A stretch of DNA of 64,000 nucleotides. Origin: Lichenostomus cassidix (lineage: Eukaryota > Chordata > Aves > Passeriformes > Meliphagidae). A model generated the notes under the pieces. That model made no database searches. It was not told the DNA's origin and saw nothing but the letters and a program-made list of their open reading frames with translations. The stretch's first letter is position 1, and each line of letters opens with the position of its first letter. Below are positions 14,248-25,600 of the stretch, piece after piece. The stretch is from the NCBI GenBank assembly GCA_008360975.2, contig CM039182.1, positions 61,044,016 through 61,108,015 of the forward strand, given 5' to 3'. The translations under genes and the position numbers were made by a program.

Positions 14248-14329
14248 TGCCCCGGCGGCAGGCGGCGCTGCGGGGCTGGGAAGGGCCGTGCCCCGGCGGC
14301 AGGCGGCGCTCCGCGGCTGGCGCTGGGGC
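14248..14329. repeat. 41-bp direct duplication inside the CpG island
   Basis: The 22 bases at 14248-14269 recur exactly at 14289-14310, and the similarity continues with a few changes to give two adjacent units of about 41 bp. The core is CCCCGGCGGCAGGCGGCG. Confidence 0.9.
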
Positions 14330-14668
14330 TGCGGCAGCGGCGAGCGGGGCCGCGCCAGCCGGAGCGAGGCGGGAGCCGGGAGCAGGGTGCGGCGATGGAG
14401 CGGGGAGCAGCCTGCGCCGTCCCCGGTCCCGGTAGGGAGGAGGCAGTGCCTGAGGTGAGAGGAGCTGCGGGCGGGGGGACCAGGGGCGCCCGCTGGGCGA
14501 ATGACTGGCGCTGGCCGGCGGCACCGTGCGCGAAGTTGTCGCGTCCCGTCCCTGCCCTGGACCGGGCGCGGAGCGAGGAGCGCTGCCGGAGCCGGGGCGA
14601 AGCGCGGCCACCTCAGCCCGTCCCTGCCGCCCGCCCCCGGCCCGGGGCGCTGCCCGCGGCGGGTTCGG

Positions 14669-14693
14669 CCCTGCCCTGCCCTGCCCTGCCCTG
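14669..14693. repeat. (CCCTG)5 microsatellite
   Basis: Five perfect CCCTG units are followed by CCCTT and then GCAG. The pyrimidine-rich array ends immediately before a possible splice acceptor at 14702. Confidence 0.95.
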
Positions 14694-14880
14694 CCCTTGC
14701 AGAGAGAGCGCCTGGCGACCTTGCCCGGCTCCGCGCCCGCGGGAGAAGGTAACGGGGCTGCGCTGGGGCGGCGCCGGCAGCTGTGGCGGGGCGCAGCCGC
14801 TGCCCTGCTCGGACTGCCCCGGAGCGCTTCTTTGTTCGCTTGCCTGCTTGGGGTTTCGGGGTGGCGATTCGCTTTTGTTG

Positions 14881-17800
14881 CAGAAGCGGGATGTGCATAG
14901 CTGTCACTGGAATGACGGTGGTGTGCCCGTGCATGGAGCTGCACAGGAGCCCAAGATCCTGTCGTTTTTGCTTAGGCAGAGCTCCCGCTGGCTTCCCCAG
15001 TCTTTCTCAAGGTTTACACAAAATTAAGTCTTTAGTCGGGCTGCAACATCTCCTAAATAATACGTTTAGCTGAAGTGGTTATGGATTTCAGTTTTGATCC
15101 TAAGCAAAAATTGCTCTGAATAGGCATGGCAGTCATAGTTAATGTTTGCTAAATGCATTACTATCAATTTGAGTGCATATTATTAGTCTGATCAGACCAT
15201 AAATTCTGAAGGAATATGAAGGAGCTGTCTTGATTCAGATCTACACCGTGTGAATTCAATATTGTGGCTTCAGTACTGGCCCTGAAAATAGTTGTTAAGG
15301 TTTGTCCCAAAGAAGAAGGTACTTGGCCGTAAGACCCTTGACAAGCCTGATCACTTCTGGAGGAGTCTTTCTGAAGAGGCAAGCTCTCCTTTCTTTGAAG
15401 TGCTTGTGCAGGAGTTACTTTTGCAAGATGAACTTCGTACCGCATCTTTCTCCCCAGGGTAGAATTGGCTGGGTACATAAAAAGTGGCAAGCCTCCACCT
15501 GAGGGCATTTTTTAGTTTAGCTTGAAGCACCAAAGTTACTTGAGAAGAAAAGCTGTCTTTTGAATCTGCTTATCCCTCCTCTGGCTATTTCCACAGTTCT
15601 GAAATGACTTGAGGATGACCTTCAGAGAAATAAGTCAGGTTTGCTCAGAGGATTTCAAACCTTCTACTTGCCCCTCTTAAGGTTTCTCTGAAACAAACAA
15701 GCAGAGCATTTGGATGGAAACCTATGACTGAATATTCAGCAATGCATTTCCCTTGGGTAAAAGCTGATAGATGTTTTCACTTGTTTTGGAAAGGTTTTTA
15801 GCCAAGCAAGAAAGATCTGATTTGACACTGCTGAAGTAAAACATGAGGTAAGGCAAAGGAGGGTAGTATTTTTTTGGTACATCACTCCTGATGTGGGGAA
15901 ACAGGGATTAGAAACAGGGTGAACTGTTGCAAGGCTTTTTCCATTACACTTTTATTTTGGTGAGTTAATCAGTGTACCAGTTTCTGTGAAAACTCAAGAC
16001 TTCTGCCTTTTAAAAGACATTAGCAATATCACCGGATATTTTCAGGCAGTACATATCTGAGACACTATGGCACTCACCAGGAGATTAACAGCACTTGGCC
16101 TTGTGCCTCTGGGCTTATGCCTAATAATACATCGCAGGAGCACTGCATTAACTGTCGAAAAATGTTTGCCATCACTTCGGGCTTAAGTACGGAATGGCTC
16201 TAAAACAGCACACAAAGAAAAGTTTCAGCTCAATTTTTAAACGTGACACAGGCCTTTGTATGAGTAACTCTCACAGTGCCTGGATCAGTTATCAGGGTCC
16301 CCATTAATATGGCCCAGCTTTGCTTACGTGGCTTTGGTTTTGAAGACCTAAAACACGAGTTTATTTCTTTAATTTTCCTTTAGCAGCTCCATGTTGATAA
16401 AACAGATGAAAGAAGTTTCATTAGAATTGCATTTCTTTGCTGAACAGGATATTTAGGCAGGACTGTGATGATCTTCAGATACTTCTTATATTTCTCTTTT
16501 CTTTGTCACTGTGTTTGATTCTGGGAGAAATCCTTTAAAACACCTGACTGCGATTTCAGGACGCTCTAAGAAATTGCACCCAGGTAATCAGATTGTTCCT
16601 TGCACTGAACCCAGCACTGTCTGCAGTCAGACAGGATCAGTAATCAAGCTGGTGCTGGATGGAATTTCAGACACTGGAAACCCTTGGACTTCTCTAGCAC
16701 GAGACCAGTCTAACTGGAGAAGCTAGAGCCAGGAAAGCTGGTGGGAGCTGACAATGCTGTAGCTGTCCCTGTGCTAATAATGTGCACTGGTACTCTTGGT
16801 ACTGGATAAGTACCCAGGTGGGGAATTATTCCACAGTATTATCTTCTGAATGCTCAGCATAGCTTTTGGCTTGTGAACTTGCATGCATGCAGCCATTTGA
16901 TTGCTTGTTTTGAGCAATCAGGGGAAAGACTGAGATGGATGTGATCCCTGTGTCAGACTGTTTGCAAGGAAGAAAAAGAGGCAGCATTTTAAGACTGAAT
17001 GGATGATAAAAATAAATGTTTCATTTAAATGGCATTAAGAAAATAACAGAAAACTGGAAATAGGCTCCTCACTCACTTAGACCTTTACAAACTTAGGAGT
17101 TTTCACTTTCTCTTATTTTAAAAATTACATTGGCAGTCAAGGACCAGAGTGTTAAATGTATGGTACAGATGGGTTTCGGTAGAGGCTTAAAAAACTTTCA
17201 GATGCATTTAGGTGATAAAGGCTGAGGTTATTTCTTATCAAATATTTTGCAGCTCTGCTAAAGGAATGAAAAAGCCTTACCAGCTCTGGTGAGGTACCTC
17301 TTAAATACTCAGTGTGCCTCAAATTGCATGGAGTAACTTATTTGCTCAGATAAGACATTAATTTTGAGTTACCTGACTTGCTTGTTTCCCTACTCAGATG
17401 CATGTCTTCATCGAGTTATAGAAGGAGTCATAATCAATCGAGTTTAATGCTTTGTTTGTGTCAGGGATTTTTAAGAATCAATTAATTAAACTTGATAACT
17501 TCAAGTTACTTGGTATTGCTTTCCTGCTGTATGCTGCTTCTGCACCACACACAGATTCCATTTCAAGAGGCAGTTTAGCCCTATGGAAAGTCAGACTGTT
17601 GCTTCTGTCCCACTTGTGTAGTGTTTTGCCTGTGGAAGACTTTTTTCTTGGTCCTCACTTTTTTTGTTGTTGTTGTTCTTCAGTGGACTAAGATACAAAT
17701 GCAAATTAAGATTCTGTGCAGTGTAGTTATATGGTGAGCTGAATGGAAAAAATAACATTTTTGAAGGCTTTGGTGCTGATCATATTGCCTGATGAAAGAC

Positions 17801-19138
17801 AAGTCACTTTTCCCTGACTTCCCAGCACAGTGGGTGGACACTCCCTATGTTTTTTAAGACGACAGAGGGGCTAGAGTCACCCTGCTTTCTTAATATTGTC
17901 CTTCTGCCCTTGCCAACTCAAAAATCATCTGTGATGGTTTACTGAATGCTTACGTGCTTTAGGATGAGTGCTTTACATCTACAAACTTCCAGTGCTTTCA
18001 CTGCATGAAATTGCATGAAGAGCAATTTCTGGAGCATTTTTCTTCATATTAAATATTTAAAATCTGTTTTTCACCCTGGAATTAAGATGAGAAGTATGCA
18101 GTCTCCCAGCTTCTTGACACGAACTGGCATCTCTGATAATTGTTCAGGTTCTACCAACAAATTTGCCATTTCACAGCCATTCAGTGATAAAATCTAAAGC
18201 TTAAAAGCAAGTCTGAGATTTGTGGTATTTTTTCCAAGTGACAAAAAAAGGTAAGGAGAAACTACAATTACTGTAATTGAATCAAGCCATTCTAGTGTAT
18301 TCCTCTTACTGAGTAGAAAAGATCCCAAATGATTTCTTTCTTCTTCTCTTTCAGGGCTCTAAATAACTACTTCAAAAATAAGGATAATTAAAACTGTAAA
18401 ATGTGATGCCAGCTATTGGTCAAAATAAATGTAAAACCACTATGTTTGCAGGATATCTGCACAAATAATGGTTCTCCACACACTGTACTACTTGGTTAAA
18501 CAGTGTCTTTCTGAGCTCTTAGTAGAATTTGTGAAGTTTGCTGAAAACAAGAGATCCAACTAAAATGGGTTAAATTAGAGTTCTGCACAAGTTGCAGGAG
18601 GAAAATCAATGTTTCACAAATGGGAAAGAATATGAGCATTTAAAATAAAAAATGTACTCAAGATTCTAGGGATATTAAAGCATCTGAGATGAAACAAAAC
18701 CAAAGTATTAAAAATTTATCCTTTCAGTGTTGTTTCAACAAGAATTACACATGTTGGTGTTTATGGAGATTATTCTCATCTTCTTTTTCAGAGCTTTGTG
18801 TTTCTTGGAGAAACAAAGCGTATTTAGACTGAGATGGTACCCACAAAGAAGCACTTTGTAAATATTAATGGTGTGGGGGATTTTTGGCAATTGAGCTAGA
18901 GCCGTTTGTCTCAGCCTTCTGTAAATGGTTCTGTGAACACAATAAATAGAATGCTATCAACTGGGCAGGGAGTAATGGGTGAGATCCATGTTTATCTGTG
19001 TGCAGAGTTGTGCCAGCATGCCCAGTGCTCACCCTTTGTGAGTGACGCCTCCATGGGAACAGCTGGGGCCATGCTGGTGATACCCTTCTCTGCCTGAACT
19101 CCATCACTCCTTAGGGAGAAAAGGCAACTGACACAGCA
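14881..19138. other. Non-coding DNA, probably 5' UTR intron
   Basis: AT-rich sequence downstream of the CpG island. No exon or repeat family was recognised. If the island is the promoter of the KCNG gene, this is the start of a long intron reaching to 43991. Confidence 0.5.
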
Positions 19139-19206
19139 GAATCATAGAATCATCTAGGTTGCAAAAGACCCTTAAGATTCTAACTGTTAACATTACCAAG
19201 TCCTGT
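19139..19206 (-). mobile_element. CR1 LINE 3'-end fragment
   Basis: The block starts with the AGAATCATAGAATCAT microsatellite and continues with the sequence typical of the CR1 3' UTR in reverse (GGTTGCAAAAGACCCTTAAG, then a degenerate AACCATTAACC-like part). Only the last 70 or so bases of the element are present, as usual for 5'-truncated copies. Confidence 0.85.
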
Positions 19207-22200
19207 ACTGCGCTGGCTTTGTTTGTTACACCTGGGATTTGCGCATTGTCTTCTGGGAACTTTGGAGAGGATTTTTAAACGTGTTTATTTGTTTAATATA
19301 TATCTCTTGCTATCTTGTGATGTTTGTTGGGGTTTCTTTTAATATTTCTAGTCAGACTCATTCTTGGCATGGACTGACAACAAAGTTTCCTAGTTGTACT
19401 GTAAAGGAGTTGTGTGTTGGCTGTGAAGCAGATTCCTCACATCATCATTTTATGCATATTTGCCCCACTGTCTGAGTTACAAGACAGCTGTGATTTTAAA
19501 ATGTTTAAGGAGAAACTGGACAGATTAAGGGAAGAGCAGGAGAAGTAAACTAGATTTAGGATAAACCATCCTCCAGGGATTTGGTACAGCTGTGAGAATA
19601 ATTTTTTCGTGCCTAGCCTTGTACCCCTGAAAACTAAACCTAAGTTCTTCAAGTCTAGCACATTTTTGAGACTTTGGGATTTAATCTATCCAGGGTGTTG
19701 AACAGAACTGAATCCTAAACTGGAAACTTATTTCCACTCACTTTTTAATTTCTCAAGTTAGAACTGGACCTAAGCTACTGCTTTTAAATGTTTGTCACAT
19801 CAAACCAGCTTTGAGTCGAGGAAAATACTGCTTGGATACTCATTTGTCTGAAAACAGGTATCTCTTAGTGCAGATCTGCTTACTGTGGTGACTTCGAGGG
19901 TATGAACATTTGCATCATCAGTCTCTCCCTTTTGCCTTCCCTTCCCCCTCAGTCCTTCCCTTCCTATGGTAGCATGGATTGTGAGCCCTGGTTTCTGTGC
20001 TGTGTACCACTCCTCGTTCAGGTGGCTTTGGCATTCCGGGGCTGTCACTGGCCTGAACTGCAAGGAGTTCATTCACGAGTAAACTGTTTACAGCTGAAGC
20101 AGCACTGAACTGCATGAGCAGTAATATCAGGACACCACATTCAGAGTCAACAACAATGGGAATGTGCTGGTTTAACCACACAAATGATGTAGATTATTGA
20201 AGAAAACAATATATGATTCCCATTAATGGGTCGAGGTCATGTTGTTTGCACAAATGGTGTGAGACAGTGTCAACCAGGGACCTGCCCCACTGTGTGAAGG
20301 TGGTTATCATAATGATGGACAGATTTTTTCAGTGTATAGAAAAAAGGCTACAGGGTTTTGTTTGATTTTGGACTTCAGGGGTGATTTGGGGTGGGGGGGT
20401 AGTTAATATGTTTCTAAAAATAGGAACATCCTGCTTTGGAAATGAGATGGAAACAATTGCTAGAGAAGTGCATTGTCAACACTGAATAGTCTAATTAATA
20501 GGATGAAGGATAGACTGAACTTGAGGGAGGATAAGGGATTTTTGAACTTCTCAGAGTGAAGTGTAAGAGAATCCTAGGTACTCCATGCTGAACAGATTGT
20601 AATGGACAGCAGAAAAACAGCTGTTTTCGTTCAGATTATCAGTGCAATTTTTTTTTGTCTGGTAAAACCAGGAAGCTGGAGCCTCTATGGAGACTCTGCA
20701 ATCACAATATAAATTCATTCAACAAAACTCTGAGGGAAACCCAAGCCTCTTTAGAGTTTTTCAAATATTATCCCAAGGCTAAAGTCTGTATGGGTTAGAA
20801 TTCTACTTTATTCTGACCTGTCAGGATGAAATTTTTACTTGGTTCTCACAAATGAATTCTCTTCCCTCACAAGCTGCCTTTGATAATGTTCCAAAGTTAA
20901 GGAAGAAGTACTTGAAAAAGCAGATATTTCCCAGGACATGGAGCACATCTCATAAATTTTAGTTTCTAATTATAGTATCAGAAATGATTGCTTTTAGAGA
21001 TCACTGTAATGTGCTTCTATTTAATGAAGATTATGGTAGACCATGAAGACTGATTTTTGCAGTGAAATTGCAGTTATACTTTGATGGCAGAGACCTGCTA
21101 CATGTCTCAATGGACAGTCTAGTACTATTTTGTTGCCATCACTGGACCTTTTGCCATCTTTTCATACTGCAAGACATTGTTCAGTTGAGCTGTTAAATTT
21201 GATTACAATAATGCATGCTGATGTACCATAATGCAGGTTGATTGCAATAATGCATGTTGACGTATTTCTGAACGTACCTCCGTGCTCAGAATAGTGACCA
21301 GCCTTACCTGCTGGGCTTAAGCAATTGGCTTGTCTGTGCATTCTGTTGATGTGTATGTGTATGTGTATGTGTATGCTAACTTTGAAAGGTATCATTTGTG
21401 TGGTGGCTTTCACAATACAGAAGCACACAGTAAAATCGTGATCCTGTTACATTAAATCAGATGCAGTTTCTGTGGCAGTCCTCAAATGAATATATTCTAA
21501 GTTCCCAGCTAAATTTTAGGGTTTATTTCCAGCTTGCATTCAGCTGAACATGTGTTCATTGTTTAAGGGAAAGTCATATCAATTCCTTAGGGCAGTCTCC
21601 TCTATTCAGCCTACAAGAAGGGAGGAACAACTCTAGTCACACCAGTTCTGGTTCAGATAAAGTTGATTTGCTATAAATTTTGTACCTAGAATAATCTTAT
21701 TGCTGTGTTCTGGTCTGTTGTGTTTTTAAAGGTAATTTATTCAGACTTTGAGCAATAGTTTTTAATGTTACTATGTTTGTAAAGTCTTTAAAGGTGTCTC
21801 AGGAAGGACTTTTCTAAGTATGACTTTAAAGTCTGCAAAAACCTTCACAAATATATATGAATTAAGGAAGCTGATCAGGGTTACATGTGAAAGAGAGAAA
21901 AAAGAAATTTAAAAAAGTCTTTTCGTGACAAGTTTAAGTTGTCTAGAAGCAGATTAAAGGCTCCATTTCATATCTGCTGGTTTAGAAACAAAAGGTTGAA
22001 TTCTGTGAGGCTTGGAAATGCACAGCATGCACAAACTTTTTTTTATCCACCAGGAGCAGAAGCAGCATATTCTCCATTCTTTTGAGAGTCCCAGCATTTA
22101 GTGATTGCAGATTGTGAATATCCCATTTCACGCGTATATTCTTCAGTGTAGATGTCACTAAAATATTTCTCAGTTTAGCATTACATTTAATGTTTCCCTA

Positions 22201-22632
22201 AAAGCCTTACTTTGAGTTCAGCCTGTCCTAATGGTTGTATGAGGCTTCACACCATGAAGGCTTCCTCTAGCAGTGGAAGAACTGAAATTTGTTCTGCAGA
22301 CTGCTGTTCAGGGCTCTTCAATGGGAGCAATTTCTGGCTGCATAGCAGGGAAATTGTTCGTCTTGGCTGTGTTGAGGTAAATCAAAGGAGTCTGTCCAGA
22401 ACTACCTTTGTGTAAATGAGAGCATGCCTCAGTCATAGGTGTTTGTACTTGTATTTCATTTTACTTGTATGGTGGTCTAGCGTTAAAACCCTCAGAGTTG
22501 TGGATGAATAATACATCATCCTGAGACTAAGCAAGAGTGAAACTTCTGATTTTATTTCTTTTCTAACTGAAAAATAAAAAATTGTGAGAAGAGCTTACAT
22601 TCAATGTCTAATCCTGCCAGACTTCACCCTTG
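19207..22632. other. Non-coding DNA with small repeats
   Basis: AT-rich, no gene recognised. It contains a diverged 25-bp repeat at 21201-21225 and 21240-21264 (three mismatches, core AATAATGCATG) and a hexanucleotide array at 21351. Confidence 0.55.
21351..21374. repeat. (GTGTAT)4 microsatellite
   Basis: Four perfect GTGTAT units with no interruption. Confidence 0.97.
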
Positions 22633-22697
22633 GAATCATAGAATCATAGAATATCTTGAGTTGGAAGGAATCCACAAGGATCATTGAGTCCATGGCA
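22633..22697 (-). mobile_element. CR1 LINE 3'-end fragment
   Basis: Two copies of the GAATCATA motif are followed by GAATATCTTGAGTTGGAAGG and ATCATTGAGTCCA, the reverse complement of the CR1 3' terminus. Only about 65 bases remain. Confidence 0.85.
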
Positions 22698-25600
22698 ACA
22701 ATTTGTTCTATGGCTTCTCAATTTCCACTGCAATCTGCTGGTGTTCTTGTCTAATTACTTTTCAATTAAAATAGGTGATTCTCACTTGGCTTTCTTCCTC
22801 CACTTTGAGTTCCAAGATGATGGTTCCTCACTTGGGCCAAGCAAGAACCACCTCAGGACTGCCCAGCTTGGTCTGTTTGTAGACTTGTATGATCAGGGAT
22901 GCACGTTCCATCTGGAAATCACTTTGGCAAGCTCTGCTTTGCTATTGCAGGAAGGGAATCATCATAAATATCTCCAAAACATGCACTAACTTGGGCTTGG
23001 CACAGCAAAACTATGTTTTCTGTAGGTGAAAATTTTAATTGAGCAATTGCAATCAAAGATTGGCTGCTTCTCTGCACTACCCCAGTGCCACCAGATAATA
23101 GAATAGTATGAGGGAAGGGACCCTTCATGAGTAATTCACACAAAGCAACTACTGAGTACATCAGTGTCCTGAAGCTGATGGACTCAGGAAGAGCAAGGGG
23201 TTTCAAGAGTGGGTCCTTCTAGAACATTTAAAAGCCTTTTATTTATCAAATCTCATACATTCTAATGACTAGTTCACAGTTCTTGTGCTTTGTCATGTTA
23301 ATAAGTGTGGTGAATCATTTTTAATAACCACTGTGTCTCTCTGTAAGCTCTGATAGCATCTGTGGGAGACTGTGACCAATAATACCTGTTCAAATGCTGC
23401 ACATGTGGATAAGCATGCTTTTTTGTTTCATATCAAACATGGCTCCTTGTTCAACAACCTACAACAATTCTAAATATGGGAATTTATGTTCTTTTTTTAA
23501 GACTATCTAGAATTCATTTATTCCTCAAATGAAGGGATCCACCTTTATCTTAAGTGAGAGAAGATTGGTGTATGAGCCAAAACTCATACTTTGATACTTT
23601 TAATAAACTGGATTTATTGCGTTTCTTATTAAAAAGTGTTACAAGGGGGGCACATTGGTATATGTGTCAGTGTGAAAACCAAAGTCAGATGAGGATTTGT
23701 CATGTATAGTAGCAGCCACCTGATTCTTTTCTGAAACCTCTGGAGTCAGCATTTCTCTGGGTTCTTCTTTCTTCCTTCTTGGTCAACAGTATTTTTCAAG
23801 CAACTATTGAAGAAGTTCAGCGACATGATTCCTTCCCCACCTTTTTGCTTCCTTGGCATTCTTTTTACCACTCATGGCATTCTCAGAAGTGGATCATTAT
23901 TAAAGAGAAAAAGTAATTGTAGCACAGAAAGATTCTACTCTACAATTTTTAATTTATTCTATGCATCACTGTAGATTTCAGGGGAAAATCTTGAAGCAAG
24001 AGACACAGCTGAAATTAAATTAAATAGCGTAAGAAAAGTATAAAAGAAATCACACCATTTGTTTTCAGATGTAAGTGAAAATACAGTGTTGGGGTTTAAT
24101 GGCGAACTGCTCCCAAAGCAGGATACATCATGAATGTGCAGTATGAGGTTTTTTAGAACTTCCAGTGAAGTGTTCTATTAACTACTGATTTTTCTATCCT
24201 ATTTCCACTTATGAAAGCTAGTAGCCATGGTCCAACTTTGAGCCATGCATTGCTGGAATTTCAGCTGGCCATTAAATGTATTCAGATAGTCATAATATAA
24301 GTGTAATGATCCACTTTCATTTAAAATAAATCAGTGTAAAATTACCACAGGCTGGTGTTTTGACTTAAAGTAGTGCTAGGTCAAAGCAGAACAACAATTT
24401 TCAGGGGTTTTTTATTTGTACAGTTGGCATTATTTTCTGTCCTCTGTTGTCACAAGCAAGAGTTTTGCTCTGTTCATTTTGTACATTCCCCTATGCATTC
24501 ACAGGGATAACAGAGGTCACCTGAAGTAGTTTCACAGTCACCAGCTGCAGATTCATAGCACTGTCTCTGAATTAAGGTGTGGGTCCTTACCAGCTAGGAT
24601 CAACAATGCCTGATTCATGTTTCTGAAGGAACTCCTCAGCGCCAGGTAGGGGCTGGATGAAAGGCAAATGCGAGGAGGGAGCATGACATTGTGCTCCGCA
24701 CTGGTGGTGGCACGGAGCTTGTGTCTCATACAGTGATAGTGAGGATGGAAGATAATGAATGCATGTGATAAGAAAAAGAGTATCCCTCTGCCTTTTCCAT
24801 AACTTCATCCAAGCCAACTGGCTTGGAATGCCAGGAGACAACATGTGGGTTTCCAGGGATCCAGTGGCAGATTTTAAAACATTTTTATGTTGCTTGTTTG
24901 CCCATGTTACATTTTTGCTACACCAGTGGGTTCTCAACAGCAATAAGTATATTAGTACAGTTACCGTTGGGGCTTTGTAATTATGTAAAGGCAGTCTCAT
25001 TGACATTGACATTATTTCTCACCCACATTCCATCCTTTCTTTTTTATTATTTTCTTGAGTGGAGTGGCAGCCACGAGTGTAAGAGGCAAGGCCTTTTGAG
25101 ATTTGCAGAGGCAAAATGTGCAGCAAGTAATACCAAAGTCCCTTTGGAGAGGAGGACCTCAAGGCAGGCAGCCGCAGAGGTGATATTAGGAGTGTCTGCT
25201 GTGAGCTGGCATGCCGGATGTGGCCGGAGAGAAGGCTTAGGTGAGGCTGCAAGAGGGAGGTCTTGGCTGGAGCTGCATTTTAAAGCTTTTTGATCCCAGG
25301 GATGGGCTGGGAAGCTAATGGTTGTGTGCTTCCTTAAGCCTCTTCCTGTAAGAACTCTATTACTGCACTAAACAGTGCTGACTCCTTATGGGCACTGGTG
25401 TCACAGAGCTCTACGAGGAGTCTCTCTTTGTGCAGGAGGTACTGCTCAGCCCTAATGACACGTGCTGAAGCCATTGTTCTTTTTCACATGTTACAGAGAT
25501 AGATTTAGGTTGGGTCTAGCAGAGCTCTTCTCCTATTGCCTATCCCCCTTCTCCCTTGATGCAGTGCAAGTGAACAACACTGTGGATTCCCTCCACCTCC

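Larger units (their letters stand above)
13530..14880. promoter_or_regulatory. CpG island, probable promoter and 5' UTR exon
   Basis: About 1.35 kb of very GC-rich, CpG-dense sequence with many GC-box-like GGGCGG motifs contrasts with AT-rich flanks. Unlike the CpG-rich block near 36 kb, I found no LTR ends or target duplication here. It is the only good promoter candidate upstream of the KCNG exon on the plus strand, 29-30 kb away. Possible plus-strand donors are CTGAG|GTGAGA at 14455 and GAGAAG|GTAACG at 14749. A possible acceptor, CCCTTGCAG, ends at 14702. Such islands are often bidirectional, so a minus-strand transcript is also possible. The long frames on both strands here (up to 314 codons) are the usual stop-poor shadows of GC-rich DNA and show no protein family. 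That it is a promoter is likely; that it serves this particular gene is inference. Confidence 0.7.

Noticed and set aside
13344..15027. Long open frames of 190-314 codons on both strands
   Set aside because: They overlap one another in several frames of a CpG island, are rich in Arg, Ala, Pro and Gly, and show no domain. GC-rich DNA is poor in stop codons.
24587..25293. Overlapping frames of 141 (minus) and 156 (plus) codons
   Set aside because: They occupy the same DNA on opposite strands and neither has a domain or flanking splice sites.
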